In this document: positions 8,000 to 15,654 of the stretch, one piece after another
Position numbering within the stretch: position 1 is the stretch's first letter
Layout of the letters: every line of letters starts with the position of its first letter
Assembly: GCA_023412515.1 (NCBI GenBank)
Contig: JAEYNO010000448.1
Location: 1-21,016 of the forward strand
DNA length: 21,016 bases
Direction of reading: 5' to 3'
Source: Actinomycetes bacterium
GTDB lineage: Bacteria > Actinomycetota > Actinomycetes > Actinomycetales > Cellulomonadaceae
Notes under the pieces: generated by a model
Told to the model about the DNA's origin: nothing
Databases searched by the model: none
Seen by the model: only the letters and a program-made list of their open reading frames with translations
Made by a program: the position numbers and the translations under genes

Positions 8000-9309
8000 G
8001 GGGTCTCCTCCGCGGCGAGGTCGGCCGGCAGCGCGGCCACGAGGTCGACGAACGGCTGGACCTGCTCGTCGGTGAGGACGTACGGCGGCGCAAGGCGCAG
8101 CGTCGTGGGCGTGCACGGGTTGACGATGACCCCGGCCGCGAGCGCGTCGGCCGCGACGCGCGCCGCGACGGGCGCCGCGAGCTCGACGGCGATCAGCAGC
8201 CCCTCGCCGCGCACCTCGCGCACGAGCGGGTTGCCGGTCGAGCGCAGGCGCTCGCGCAGCCGCTCCCCCAGCGCGGTCACGTGCGCGAGCAGCCCGTCGC
8301 GCTCGACGACGCCGATCGTCGCGAGCGCCGCCGCGGACGCCACGGGGTTGCCGCCGAAGGTCGTCCCGTGCTGACCGCGGCCGAGCAGCGCGGCCACCTC
8401 GGGCCCGTACGCGACGAGCCCGCCCACGGGGAACCCGCCACCGAGGCCCTTGGCGACCGTGACGACGTCAGGGCGGACGCCGCCGCCGAGGTGCGGGTGC
8501 TGGTGCGCGAACCAGCGGCCCGTGCGGCCCATGCCGGTCTGCACCTCGTCGAGCACCAGCAGCGCGCCGTGCGCGCTCGTCAGCTCGCGCGCGAGCGCGA
8601 GGTAGCCGGGCGGCAGCGACCGCACGCCCGCCTCGCCCTGGATGGGCTCGACGAACAGCGCGGCCACCCGGTCGCCGCCCTCGGCGAACGCGGCGCGCAG
8701 CGCGTCGGCGTCGCCGAACGGCAGGAACTCGACACCGCCGGGCAGCGGCTCGAACGGCTCGCGGTACGCGGCCTTGTGCGTGAGCGACAGCGCGCCCAGC
8801 GACCGGCCGTGGAACGCGCCCTCGAGCGCGAGCACGCGCGGCCGCGTGCCGCCCGAGTGCCGGCGCGTGAGCTTGAGCGCGGCCTCGTTGGCCTCGGTCC
8901 CGGAGTTCGCGAGGAAGACGCGCGACCCCTCGGGCGCGTCGGCGAGCGCGACGAGGCGCTCGGCGAGCGCGATCTGCGCGGGGCTCGCGAAGAAGTTCGA
9001 CACGTGCCCGAGCGTCCCGAGCTGCGCGCTCACCGCCGCCGTGAGCGTCGGGTGCGCGTGGCCGAGCGAGTTCACGGCGATGCCGCCGAGCAGGTCGAGG
9101 TAGCGCGTGCCGTCCGCGTCCCACACGTACACGCCCTCGCCGCGCACGAGCACGCGCTGCGGCGGGCCGAACGTGTCCATGACGGCGTGCGTGTAGCGCT
9201 CGGTCCACTCGGCCACGGAGCCCGCGGCGGCCGGGACCGGCAGCGCGTCGTCGGCGCCGGGCGCGCGGTGCCGCGCGGTCGTGGGCGTGCCCTGGGGCGT
9301 GGTCGTCAC
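7996..9309 (-). CDS. argD: acetylornithine aminotransferase
   Basis: PLP-dependent class III aminotransferase converting N-acetylglutamate semialdehyde to N-acetylornithine. The protein is 437 aa, about 30 longer than usual because of a Pro/Ala/Thr-rich N-terminal extension before VMDTFGPPQRVLVRGEG. Motifs: LLGGIAVNSLGHAHP; FLANSGTEANEAALKL (PLP phosphate binding); LVLDEVQTGMGRTG (Asp to the PLP ring N); and TVAKGLGGGFPVG with the Schiff-base Lys. GTG 9309 overlaps the argB stop by GTGA. A start nearer the VMDTFG segment would also give a normal-length enzyme, but the overlap favours 9309. Confidence 0.96.
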   Translation of the reverse strand: MTTTPQGTPTTARHRAPGADDALPVPAAAGSVAEWTERYTHAVMDTFGPPQRVLVRGEGVYVWDADGTRYLDLLGGIAVNSLGHAHPTLTAAVSAQLGTLGHVSNFFASPAQIALAERLVALADAPEGSRVFLANSGTEANEAALKLTRRHSGGTRPRVLALEGAFHGRSLGALSLTHKAAYREPFEPLPGGVEFLPFGDADALRAAFAEGGDRVAALFVEPIQGEAGVRSLPPGYLALARELTSAHGALLVLDEVQTGMGRTGRWFAHQHPHLGGGVRPDVVTVAKGLGGGFPVGGLVAYGPEVAALLGRGQHGTTFGGNPVASAAALATIGVVERDGLLAHVTALGERLRERLRSTGNPLVREVRGEGLLIAVELAAPVAARVAADALAAGVIVNPCTPTTLRLAPPYVLTDEQVQPFVDLVAALPADLAAEETP

Positions 9310-10313
9310 CGGTGGTCCTCCTGGTCCTGCGTCGCCAGGCGCACGGCGCGCACGGGCACGGTCGACGGGTGGCCGTCGGGGTCGGCGTCGGGCAGCACCA
9401 TCGTCCCGACGCCGTCGGACGTGAACACCTCGACGAGGATCGAGTGCGGCGCGCGGCCGTCGATCACGTGCGCGCGCGGCACGCCGCCCTCGACGGCGCG
9501 CCAGCACGCCTCCATCTTGGGGCGCATGCCCGCGTCGAGCCGCGGCAGCAGCTCGGCGAGCGCCGACGCGCGGATGCGCCGCACGAGCGAGGACCGGTCC
9601 GGCCAGTCGGTGTACAGGCCCTCGACGTCGGTCAGCACGATGAGCTTGCGCGCGCCGAGCGCGACCGCGAGCGCGGCCGCCGCGGTGTCGGCGTTGACGT
9701 TGAGCACCTGCGTGGGGTCGTCGACGTCGGGCGCGACGGTCGAGACGACCGGGATGCGGCCCGCGTCGAGCAGGTCGAGCACCGCGCCGGGGTTGACCTG
9801 CACGACGTCGCCGACGAGCCCGACGTCGACCTCGGCGCCGTCGACCACCGCGGTGCGGCGGCGCGCCTGGAACAGCCCCGCGTCCTCGCCCGACAGCCCC
9901 ACGGCGTGCGGCGCGTGCGCGTTCAGCAGGCCGACGAGCTCGCGCGACACCTGGCCCGTGAGGACCATGCGCACGACGTCCATCGCCTCGGGCGTCGTGA
10001 CCCGCAGCCCGCCACGGAACTCGCTGCGGATGTCGAGGCGGTCGAGCATCGCGTTGATCTGCGGCCCGCCGCCGTGCACGACGACCGGCCGCAGGCCGAC
10101 CTGCCGCAGGAACACCATGTCCTGCGCGAACGCGCGCTTGAGGTCGTCGTCGATCATCGCGTTGCCGCCGTACTTGACGACGACGAGCGCGCCGGAGAAC
10201 TGCTGCAGCCAGGGCAGCGCCTCGACCAGCACCTCCGCCTTCTGGTCGGCGCGCAGGTCGGTGCGGGTGTCGAAGACGAAGTCGTCGGGCACGGGCGGGG
10301 GCGTCGTGGTCAT
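9306..10313 (-). CDS. argB: acetylglutamate kinase
   Basis: Phosphorylates N-acetylglutamate. In organisms with argJ it is usually the arginine-inhibited control point. The protein is 335 aa with an N-terminal segment of about 40 residues before the kinase core; N-terminal helices of this kind occur in arginine-sensitive hexameric enzymes, so allosteric inhibition is likely here (inference). Motifs: VVKYGGNAM; PVVVHGGGPQIN; NVNADTAAAALA (substrate binding); LTDVEGLY; and MRPKMEACWRAV with the conserved Lys. ATG 10313 overlaps the argJ stop by ATGA. The last about 30 residues (after VEVFTSDGVGTMV) are a variable tail. Confidence 0.97.
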   Translation of the reverse strand: MTTTPPPVPDDFVFDTRTDLRADQKAEVLVEALPWLQQFSGALVVVKYGGNAMIDDDLKRAFAQDMVFLRQVGLRPVVVHGGGPQINAMLDRLDIRSEFRGGLRVTTPEAMDVVRMVLTGQVSRELVGLLNAHAPHAVGLSGEDAGLFQARRRTAVVDGAEVDVGLVGDVVQVNPGAVLDLLDAGRIPVVSTVAPDVDDPTQVLNVNADTAAAALAVALGARKLIVLTDVEGLYTDWPDRSSLVRRIRASALAELLPRLDAGMRPKMEACWRAVEGGVPRAHVIDGRAPHSILVEVFTSDGVGTMVLPDADPDGHPSTVPVRAVRLATQDQEDHR

Positions 10314-11536
10314 GTGGAGTACGCGCTGTTCTCGTGGACGTAGTCGTGCGTGAGGTCGTTGGTCCAGACGGTCGCGGCCGCGTCGCCCGCGTGCAGGTCG
10401 ACGGTCACGTGCACCTCGCGGGCCGACGCGAGGTCGACCTCGCCGCGGTCGGCGTGCGGGCGCGCGGCCTTGCAGACGAGCACGCCGTTGATCGCGACGT
10501 CGATCGCCTCGGGGTCGAACGGCGCGACGTCCTCGGGCACCGTGCCCGCCTGCGCGAGCACGCGCCCCCAGTTGGGGTCGTTGCCGAACATCGCGGCCTT
10601 GAAGAGGTTGGAGCGCGTCACGGCCCGCGCGACGGCGACCGCGGCGTCCGGCGTCGTGGCCCCGACGACGTGCACCGCGATGTCGTGCGACGCGCCCTCG
10701 GCGTCGGCGACCAGCTGGCGCGCGAGCGACGCGCACACGCGCCGCACGGCGTCGGTGAGGACGTCGGCGGCGGGCGTGACGCCCGACGCGCCGGACGCGA
10801 GCAGCGTCACGGTGTCGGAGGTCGACATGCAGCCGTCGGAGTCGACGCGGTCGAACGTCTCGGCGGTCGCGGCGCGCAGCGCGGCGTCGAGCACGGGCGC
10901 CGCGACGTCGGCGTCGGTCGTGACGACGCACAGCATCGTGGCCATCGCCGGCGCGAGCATGCCCGCGCCCTTGGCCATGCCGCCCACCGTGAACGTGCCG
11001 TCGGGCGTCTCGACCGTGACGTGCGCGGTCTTCGGCACGGTGTCGGTCGTCATGATGGCCGTCGCGGCGTCGAGCCCCGCGTCGGGCGTGAGCGCGGCGG
11101 CCGCGAGGTCGACGCCCGCCAGCAGCGTCTCGCGCGGGAGGCGCTCGCCGATGAGACCGGTCGAGCACACGACGACGTCGCCGGACGAGACGCCCAGGGC
11201 CGTCGCGACGCGCTCGGCCGTGAGGTGCGCGTCGAGGAAGCCCTCAGGCCCCGTGCTGACGTTCGCCCCGCCCGAGTTGAGGACGACCGCCGAGACGACG
11301 CCGTCCGCGACGACCTGGCGCGACCACACGACCGGTGCGCCCACGACGCGGTTGGTCGTGAACACCGCGGCACCCGCGTGACGCGGACCATCGTTGACGA
11401 CGATCGCGAGGTCCGGGCGCCCGGAAGCCTTCAACCCGGCGGTGACGCCGGACGCGCGGAAGCCCGCCGGCGCGGTCACGCCGGGCGACGTGCCGGGTGA
11501 CGTGCCCTCGAGGGCGGGTCCGAGGTGGTCGGTCAC
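10310..11536 (-). CDS. argJ: glutamate N-acetyltransferase / ornithine acetyltransferase
   Basis: Transfers the acetyl group from N-acetylornithine to glutamate, giving a cyclic arginine pathway. The protein is 408 aa. It is an autoprocessed enzyme: the self-cleavage site is the A-T bond in GMLAPAMATMLCVV, with Thr as the new N-terminal nucleophile, following GGMAKGAG. The C-terminus has FGNDPNWGR and ends in HENSAYST, both highly conserved. GTG 11536 overlaps the argC stop by 4 bp. Whether it is mono- or bifunctional (acetyl-CoA use) cannot be told from sequence; no argA is in the window. Confidence 0.97.
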   Translation of the reverse strand: MTDHLGPALEGTSPGTSPGVTAPAGFRASGVTAGLKASGRPDLAIVVNDGPRHAGAAVFTTNRVVGAPVVWSRQVVADGVVSAVVLNSGGANVSTGPEGFLDAHLTAERVATALGVSSGDVVVCSTGLIGERLPRETLLAGVDLAAAALTPDAGLDAATAIMTTDTVPKTAHVTVETPDGTFTVGGMAKGAGMLAPAMATMLCVVTTDADVAAPVLDAALRAATAETFDRVDSDGCMSTSDTVTLLASGASGVTPAADVLTDAVRRVCASLARQLVADAEGASHDIAVHVVGATTPDAAVAVARAVTRSNLFKAAMFGNDPNWGRVLAQAGTVPEDVAPFDPEAIDVAINGVLVCKAARPHADRGEVDLASAREVHVTVDLHAGDAAATVWTNDLTHDYVHENSAYST

Positions 11537-12597
11537 GGGGCGACTCCGTTCCGGGGCAGGCCGAGCGTCTCGGGGAGCCCGAGCGCGAGGTTGAGGGACT
11601 GCACGGCACCGCCGGCGGTGCCCTTGACGAGGTTGTCGATGGCCGTCACGGTGACGACGCGGCCCGCGCGCGCGTCGAGCGCGACCTGCACGAGCGCGGT
11701 GTTGGACCCCGCGACGGCCGCCGTCGTGGGCCACTGGCCGTCGGGCAGCACGTGGACGAACGGCTCGTCGGCGTAGGCCGCGCGCCACGCGGCGCGCAGC
11801 GCGGTCTCGTCGACGTCGAGGCCGGGCGCGAGCCGGGCCGTCGCGGTCGCGAGGATGCCGCGCGACATCGGCACGAGCACGGGCGTGAACGACGTGCGCA
11901 CGTCGGCCGCGCCCGCGCTGCGCAGGTTCTGCGCGATCTCGGGGACGTGCCGGTGCGTGCCGCCGACCGCGTACGGGACGGCCGACCCGAACGCCTCGGA
12001 CGCGAGCAGGTGCGGCTTGAGGGCCTTGCCGGCGCCCGAGTACCCGTTGGCGAGCACGGCGACGAGGTCGGTCGGGTCGAGCAGGCCCGCCGCGACCCCC
12101 GGCTGCAGGCCGAGCGTGACGGCCGTGACGTTGCAGCCGGGCACGGCGATGCGCCGCGCACCCGCGAGCGCCGCGCGCTGGCGGCCACCGGTGGCGGCCG
12201 TCACCAGCTCGGGCAGCCCGTACGTCCACGTGCCCGCGTGCGGGCTGCCGTAGTACGCCTCCCAGTCGGCCGCGTCCTGCAGGCGGTGGTCGGCGCCGAG
12301 GTCGAGCACGACCGGGTCCTCGCCGAGCGCCTCGAGCTCGGCGGCGACCTGGCCGCTCGCGCCGTGCGGCAGCGCGAGCACGACGACGTCGTGGCCCGCG
12401 AGCGCCTGCGCGGTGGTGGGCTGCAGCACGCGCTCGGCGAGGTCGCGCAGGTGCGGGTGGTGCGCACCCAGCGGCGTGCCCGCGCTGCTGTGCGCGGTGA
12501 GCGTGCCGATGCGCGCCTCGGGGTGGTCGAGCAGCAGGCGGAGGATCTCGCCGCCGGCGTACCCGCTGGCGCCGGCGACCGCCACGGTGAACGTCAT
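11533..12597 (-). CDS. argC: N-acetyl-gamma-glutamyl-phosphate reductase
   Basis: NADPH-dependent reduction of N-acetylglutamyl phosphate. The protein is 354 aa. The N-terminal Rossmann motif is AGASGYAGGE, and the active-site Cys is in AVPGCNVTAVTLGL. HRHVPEI and GTAGGAVQSLNL are family-typical. First gene of argCJBDFR. Start choice: ATG 12597 directly precedes TFTVAVAGASG; in-frame ATGs also exist at 12603 and 12609. No Shine-Dalgarno sequence is visible. The predicted -10 element ends only 7 nt before 12597, so a leaderless mRNA starting at this ATG is likely, a common arrangement in actinobacteria. Confidence 0.96.
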   Translation of the reverse strand: MTFTVAVAGASGYAGGEILRLLLDHPEARIGTLTAHSSAGTPLGAHHPHLRDLAERVLQPTTAQALAGHDVVVLALPHGASGQVAAELEALGEDPVVLDLGADHRLQDAADWEAYYGSPHAGTWTYGLPELVTAATGGRQRAALAGARRIAVPGCNVTAVTLGLQPGVAAGLLDPTDLVAVLANGYSGAGKALKPHLLASEAFGSAVPYAVGGTHRHVPEIAQNLRSAGAADVRTSFTPVLVPMSRGILATATARLAPGLDVDETALRAAWRAAYADEPFVHVLPDGQWPTTAAVAGSNTALVQVALDARAGRVVTVTAIDNLVKGTAGGAVQSLNLALGLPETLGLPRNGVAP

Positions 12598-12598
12598 G

Positions 12599-12632
12599 TG
12601 CATGAACATACAGTCGGCTGCACACAAATACC
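12599..12632 (-). promoter_or_regulatory. tandem ARG box before argC
   Basis: Box 1 (12599-12612, TGTATGTTCATGCA on the minus strand) is identical to the argG box 1 and fits TGnAT-N4-ATnCA exactly. Box 2 (12619-12632, GGTATTTGTGTGCA) has two mismatches. The spacer is 6 bp, as at argG. The site covers the predicted argC promoter and reaches to 2 nt from the argC start codon, so ArgR binding would block RNA polymerase directly. The divergent oxidoreductase gene starts only 49 bp away and could also be affected. Confidence 0.88.
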
Positions 12633-12634
12633 AA
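12605..12634 (-). promoter_or_regulatory. predicted argC promoter (leaderless)
   Basis: On the minus strand a -35-like TTGGTA (12629-12634) is separated by 18 nt from a -10-like TATGTT (12605-12610). Seven nt (12604-12598) then separate the -10 from the A of the argC ATG at 12597, which is where a transcript would be expected to begin. This agrees with the absence of a ribosome-binding site for argC. Both hexamers lie within or against the ARG boxes. Confidence 0.55.
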
Positions 12635-12680
12635 CGACGCGCGGGGAACACGCCGCCCCGTCGCGGTGGTTGCGCCAGGC

Positions 12681-13664
12681 ATGCGTGCAGTCGTCGCGAC
12701 CCGGGCCGGCGGCCCCGAGGTCCTCGAGGTCACCGACGTCCCCGACCCGGCCCCGGCACCGGACCAGGTGCTCGTGCGCGTCGCGGCCGCGGGCGTCAAC
12801 TTCATCGACACCTACCGGCGCAGCGGCACCTACCGTATGCCGTTCCCGCACGTCGTGGGGTCGGAGGGCGCCGGCCACGTCGTGCAGGTCGGTGCGGACG
12901 TCACGACGCTGGCCCCCGGCGACCGCGTCGCGTGGGCGTCGGCGCCCGGCTCGTACGCCGAGCTCGTCGCCGTGCGCGAGGCCGACGCCCTGCCCGTGCC
13001 GCCCGGGATCGACGACGCGACGGCCGCCGCGCTCCCGCTGCAGGGCATGACCGCGCACTACCTCGCCGCCTCGACCTTCCCGCTGCGCGAGGGGCACGAC
13101 GTGCTGCTGCACGCCGGCGCGGGCGGCGTCGGGCTGCTGCTCACGCAGCTCGCGGCCGCGCGCGGTGCGCGCGTGATCGCCACCGTCGGCTCGGCGGACA
13201 AGGAGGCGCTCGCGCGGGCGGCCGGCGCGGGCGACGTCGTCCGCTACCGCGAGCTGTCCGACCTCACCGCCGAGCTGCCCGCGCTGGTCCGCGACCTCAC
13301 CGACGGGCGCGGCGTGCACGTCGTCTACGACGGCGTCGGCAAGGACACGTTCGACGCGTCGCTCGCGTCGCTGGCCCGGCGCGGCACGCTCGTGCTGTAC
13401 GGCGGGTCGTCCGGGCAGGTGCCGCCGGTCGACCTGCAGCGGCTCAACGCGGGCGGCTCGCTGTTCGTCACGCGCCCCACGCTCGGCGACCACACGGCCA
13501 CGCGCGACGAGCTGCTGTGGCGCGCCACCGAGCTGTTCGACGCCGTCGCCGCCCGTGCGCTCGACGTGCGCGTCGGCGCCACGTACCCCCTGGCCGACGC
13601 GGCCGACGCCCACCGCGCCCTCGAGGGGCGCACCACCACCGGAAAGGTCCTCCTGCTGCCATGA
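12681..13664 (+). CDS. quinone oxidoreductase (zeta-crystallin type MDR)
   Basis: NADPH-dependent medium-chain reductase of 327 aa without catalytic zinc ligands. N-terminal GroES-like domain: VRVAAAGVNFIDTYRRSGTY, then VGSEGAGHVVQVG. The cofactor-binding Rossmann motif is LLHAGAGGVGLLLTQLA (about residues 135-151), followed by GARVIATVG. VVYDGVGKDTFDASL and the C-terminal GKVLLLP are typical of the QorA group. ATG 12681 fits the usual MRAVV start; a GTG at 12666 in the same frame is less likely. It is transcribed divergently from argC and overlaps the next gene by ATGA, so the two oxidoreductases are coupled. Physiological substrate unknown; one-electron quinone reduction is known in the family. 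Confidence 0.9.
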   Translation: MRAVVATRAGGPEVLEVTDVPDPAPAPDQVLVRVAAAGVNFIDTYRRSGTYRMPFPHVVGSEGAGHVVQVGADVTTLAPGDRVAWASAPGSYAELVAVREADALPVPPGIDDATAAALPLQGMTAHYLAASTFPLREGHDVLLHAGAGGVGLLLTQLAAARGARVIATVGSADKEALARAAGAGDVVRYRELSDLTAELPALVRDLTDGRGVHVVYDGVGKDTFDASLASLARRGTLVLYGGSSGQVPPVDLQRLNAGGSLFVTRPTLGDHTATRDELLWRATELFDAVAARALDVRVGATYPLADAADAHRALEGRTTTGKVLLLP

Positions 13665-14413
13665 GCCTCGACACCCCCGTCTTCGCCGCCCCGCCGCGGA
13701 CCGTCACCGTCGAGGTCTGGTCCGACGTCGCGTGCCCCTGGTGCTTCATCGGCAAGCGCCGGTTCGCGACGGCGCTGCGCGACTTCCCGCACGCCGAGCA
13801 CGTCGAGGTCGTGTGGCGCTCCTACCAGCTCTCCCCCGACACGCCCACGGGCCCCGGCCGCCCCGAGGTCGACGCGCTCGTCGAGATGAAGGGCCTGCCG
13901 CGCGACCAGGTGCAGCAGATGTTCGGCCACGTCACCGACGTCGCCGCGGGCGAGGGCCTGCGGTACGACTTCGACCGCACGCTCGCGTTCAACACGTTCG
14001 ACGCGCACCGCCTGCTGCACCTCGCGCGCCGCGCCGGGGGCGCCACGCTCGTCGAGGCGACCATGGAGGCGCTGTTCTCGGCGCACTTCGAGCAGGGCGT
14101 CGACCTGGGCGCCGACGGCGCGCTCGTGCGCATCGCCGCGCAGGCCGGGTTCGGCGACCACGGCTGGTCGGACGAGCGGGTCGCGAGCGCCCTCGCGGGC
14201 GACGACGCCGCCGACGAGGTGCGCGCCGACCTCGACGAGGCGCGCGCGCTGCGCGTCACGGGCGTGCCGTTCTTCGTCGTCGACCGGAAGTACGCCGTCT
14301 CGGGCGCGCAGCCCGCCGAGGTGTTCACGCAGCTGCTCGACGCAGGGTGGCGCGAGGCGAACCCGCTGACCGCAGCCCCCACCGCCGAGACCTGCACGGA
14401 CGGCTCCTGCTGA
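13661..14413 (+). CDS. FrnE/DsbA-family thiol oxidoreductase with C-terminal CX4C
   Basis: Thioredoxin-fold protein of 250 aa. There is no signal peptide, so it is cytoplasmic. The CXXC active site is SDVACPWCFIGKRRF (about residues 21-35), followed by the helical insertion of the DsbA/FrnE group and the cis-Pro loop TGVPFFVVDRKYAVSG near residues 203-218. The protein ends CTDGSC, a second CX4C pair. This resembles Deinococcus radiodurans FrnE, which is known to use a C-terminal CX4C together with CX2C for disulfide exchange. The ATG overlaps the oxidoreductase stop by 4 bp. A redox pair (quinone reductase plus disulfide isomerase) in oxidative stress is plausible but inferred. Confidence 0.9.
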   Translation: MSLDTPVFAAPPRTVTVEVWSDVACPWCFIGKRRFATALRDFPHAEHVEVVWRSYQLSPDTPTGPGRPEVDALVEMKGLPRDQVQQMFGHVTDVAAGEGLRYDFDRTLAFNTFDAHRLLHLARRAGGATLVEATMEALFSAHFEQGVDLGADGALVRIAAQAGFGDHGWSDERVASALAGDDAADEVRADLDEARALRVTGVPFFVVDRKYAVSGAQPAEVFTQLLDAGWREANPLTAAPTAETCTDGSC

Positions 14414-14445
14414 GCACGGCGGGCGGCTTGACGGCCATGACCGCG

Positions 14446-14473
14446 CGCCCACCGGACGACGGCGCGGTGGGCG
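14446..14473 (+). terminator. stem-loop after the FrnE-like gene
   Basis: A perfect 9-bp inverted repeat, CGCCCACCG (14446-14454) and CGGTGGGCG (14465-14473), with a 10-nt loop, lies 32 nt past the stop codon. No U-tract is present. The position in a convergent intergenic region supports a terminator, possibly working in both directions. Confidence 0.4.
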
Positions 14474-14517
14474 AAGGCGCGTCATCGCCATCGACGCTTC
14501 GCCCGCTGGAGACAGCC

Positions 14518-14643
14518 ATGCGCACCCTCTCGAATCGCCACAGACGCTCCCGCACGAGTCATGAGCGCCGGCAGTGGGTTCGCGCGGCGTGCGCGGCGAC
14601 GATCAGGACAGCGGGCGCAGAAGGCCCGGAGCGCTACCGATAG
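14518..14643 (+). CDS. possible small Arg-rich ORF, 41 aa
   Basis: Not recognised. ATG 14518 has GGAG 6 nt upstream (14508-14511), a good ribosome-binding site, and runs to TAG at 14641. The product is very basic at the N-terminus and ends GAEGPERYR. It lies between the FrnE-like gene and the end of the convergent ligase operon, downstream of the stem-loop at 14446. A short ORF of this size arises easily by chance at this GC content. The remainder of the 308-nt gap 14414-14721 shows no other gene. Confidence 0.2.
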   Translation: MRTLSNRHRRSRTSHERRQWVRAACAATIRTAGAEGPERYR

Positions 14644-14721
14644 GTCGCATGGTCACACCTCGCATCGCGTCATCGACCCCCGACGACGCGACACCGGGCC
14701 GCCGCACGGCCGGGTGGCCGG

Positions 14722-15654
14722 TCAGGCTCGAACACGGAGAGAGCCGCTGCGCGCGCTCAGAACCAGGCCGGCGTCGAGCATCGCCGTGAGCTGCTCGACC
14801 CTGTCCACCCCAGCGTGCTCGAAGATGCGGGGAAACATCGAGGCGACGCCGTGACCGGGCAGCGCGTTGACCTCACCGACGTAGACGGTCTCGCTCGCGG
14901 AGACGAACAGGTCGAACCGCATCGCTCCGGCGAGGCCGATGCGTGCGATGAGCAGGCGCACGACGTCGGTGCAGGTACTCGCGACCGCGGCGTCGTCGAA
15001 CGCCGTGGGACGCTCGTCGATCGAGTACTTCCACGTCGAGTCACGCCACACAGCGCCGGGGGCCACGATCTCCATCGGAGGGGACAGCAGCACCGTCTCC
15101 CCGACGACCGCTGCGACCTCCACCTCGACGAACGGGCGAGGGACCTCCTGCTCGATCAGCACGATCGAGTCATGTCGTGCTGCGTCCCGCACCGCGTCGG
15201 CGACGGCTCCGCCGTCGTCGACCCTCGTGATCCCGAACGAGGCCCCCAGCCGCGCGGGCTTGACGTACCACGGCCCCTCGAAGGGCACCTCGACGGGAAC
15301 CTCGTCCCGGTCGAGGTCGTACACCTCGTACGGAACCTTGTTCAGACCCAGGGCGCTCACCATCGCGTTGAAGTGGCCCTTGTGGGCGGCCAGGGCGGCG
15401 GCGTCGGGTGGAGAGCCCACGTACGGGATGCCGAGCAGCTCGAAGGTCCCCTCGAGACCGGCGACCAACGGGATGGCGATGTCGCAACGGCCGACCGCCG
15501 CGAGCGCTTCAGGGCGACGCGTCCGGTCGTCGGGCAGCGCGACGATCTCGACGGCGTGTCCGGCCGAGCGGGCGGTGTCCGCCAGCTGTGCAGCAGACCC
15601 GAGCGTGCCGGTGGCCTCTGCGGTCTGCCCACCGGCGACCAGAGCGATCCTCAA
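14722..15654 (-). CDS. Ddl-like ATP-grasp ligase (divergent, last gene of ligase operon)
   Basis: ATP-grasp carboxylate-amine ligase of 310 aa related to D-Ala-D-Ala ligase. Seen: N-terminal LVAGGQTAEA in place of GGxSxEh; LLGIPYVGSPPDAAALAAHKG (about 73-93), the Ddl lid/linker; the ATP-binding Lys in WYVKPARLGASFGI (K132); and the metal site FDLF and GEVNALPGHG (D248, E261, N263), then SMFPRIFEHAG. Missing: the GEDG block of the D-Ala1 site (here AGLEGTFE) and the YDYxxKY loop, so D-Ala-D-Ala is unlikely to be the product. Start TTG 15654 overlaps the peptidase stop (TTGA) and has a strong AGGAGG 5 nt upstream (15660-15665), which settles the rare start. It probably joins an amino acid or amine to a peptide (inference). 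Confidence 0.85.
   Translation of the reverse strand: MRIALVAGGQTAEATGTLGSAAQLADTARSAGHAVEIVALPDDRTRRPEALAAVGRCDIAIPLVAGLEGTFELLGIPYVGSPPDAAALAAHKGHFNAMVSALGLNKVPYEVYDLDRDEVPVEVPFEGPWYVKPARLGASFGITRVDDGGAVADAVRDAARHDSIVLIEQEVPRPFVEVEVAAVVGETVLLSPPMEIVAPGAVWRDSTWKYSIDERPTAFDDAAVASTCTDVVRLLIARIGLAGAMRFDLFVSASETVYVGEVNALPGHGVASMFPRIFEHAGVDRVEQLTAMLDAGLVLSARSGSLRVRA

Noticed and set aside
8281..10353. Plus-strand ORF of 690 codons opposite argD and argB
   Set aside because: Antisense shadow of conserved enzymes; no recognisable motif.
14699..14713. GGCCG/CGGCC 5-bp hairpin as a terminator of the ligase operon
   Set aside because: Too short to be distinguished from chance at this GC content.
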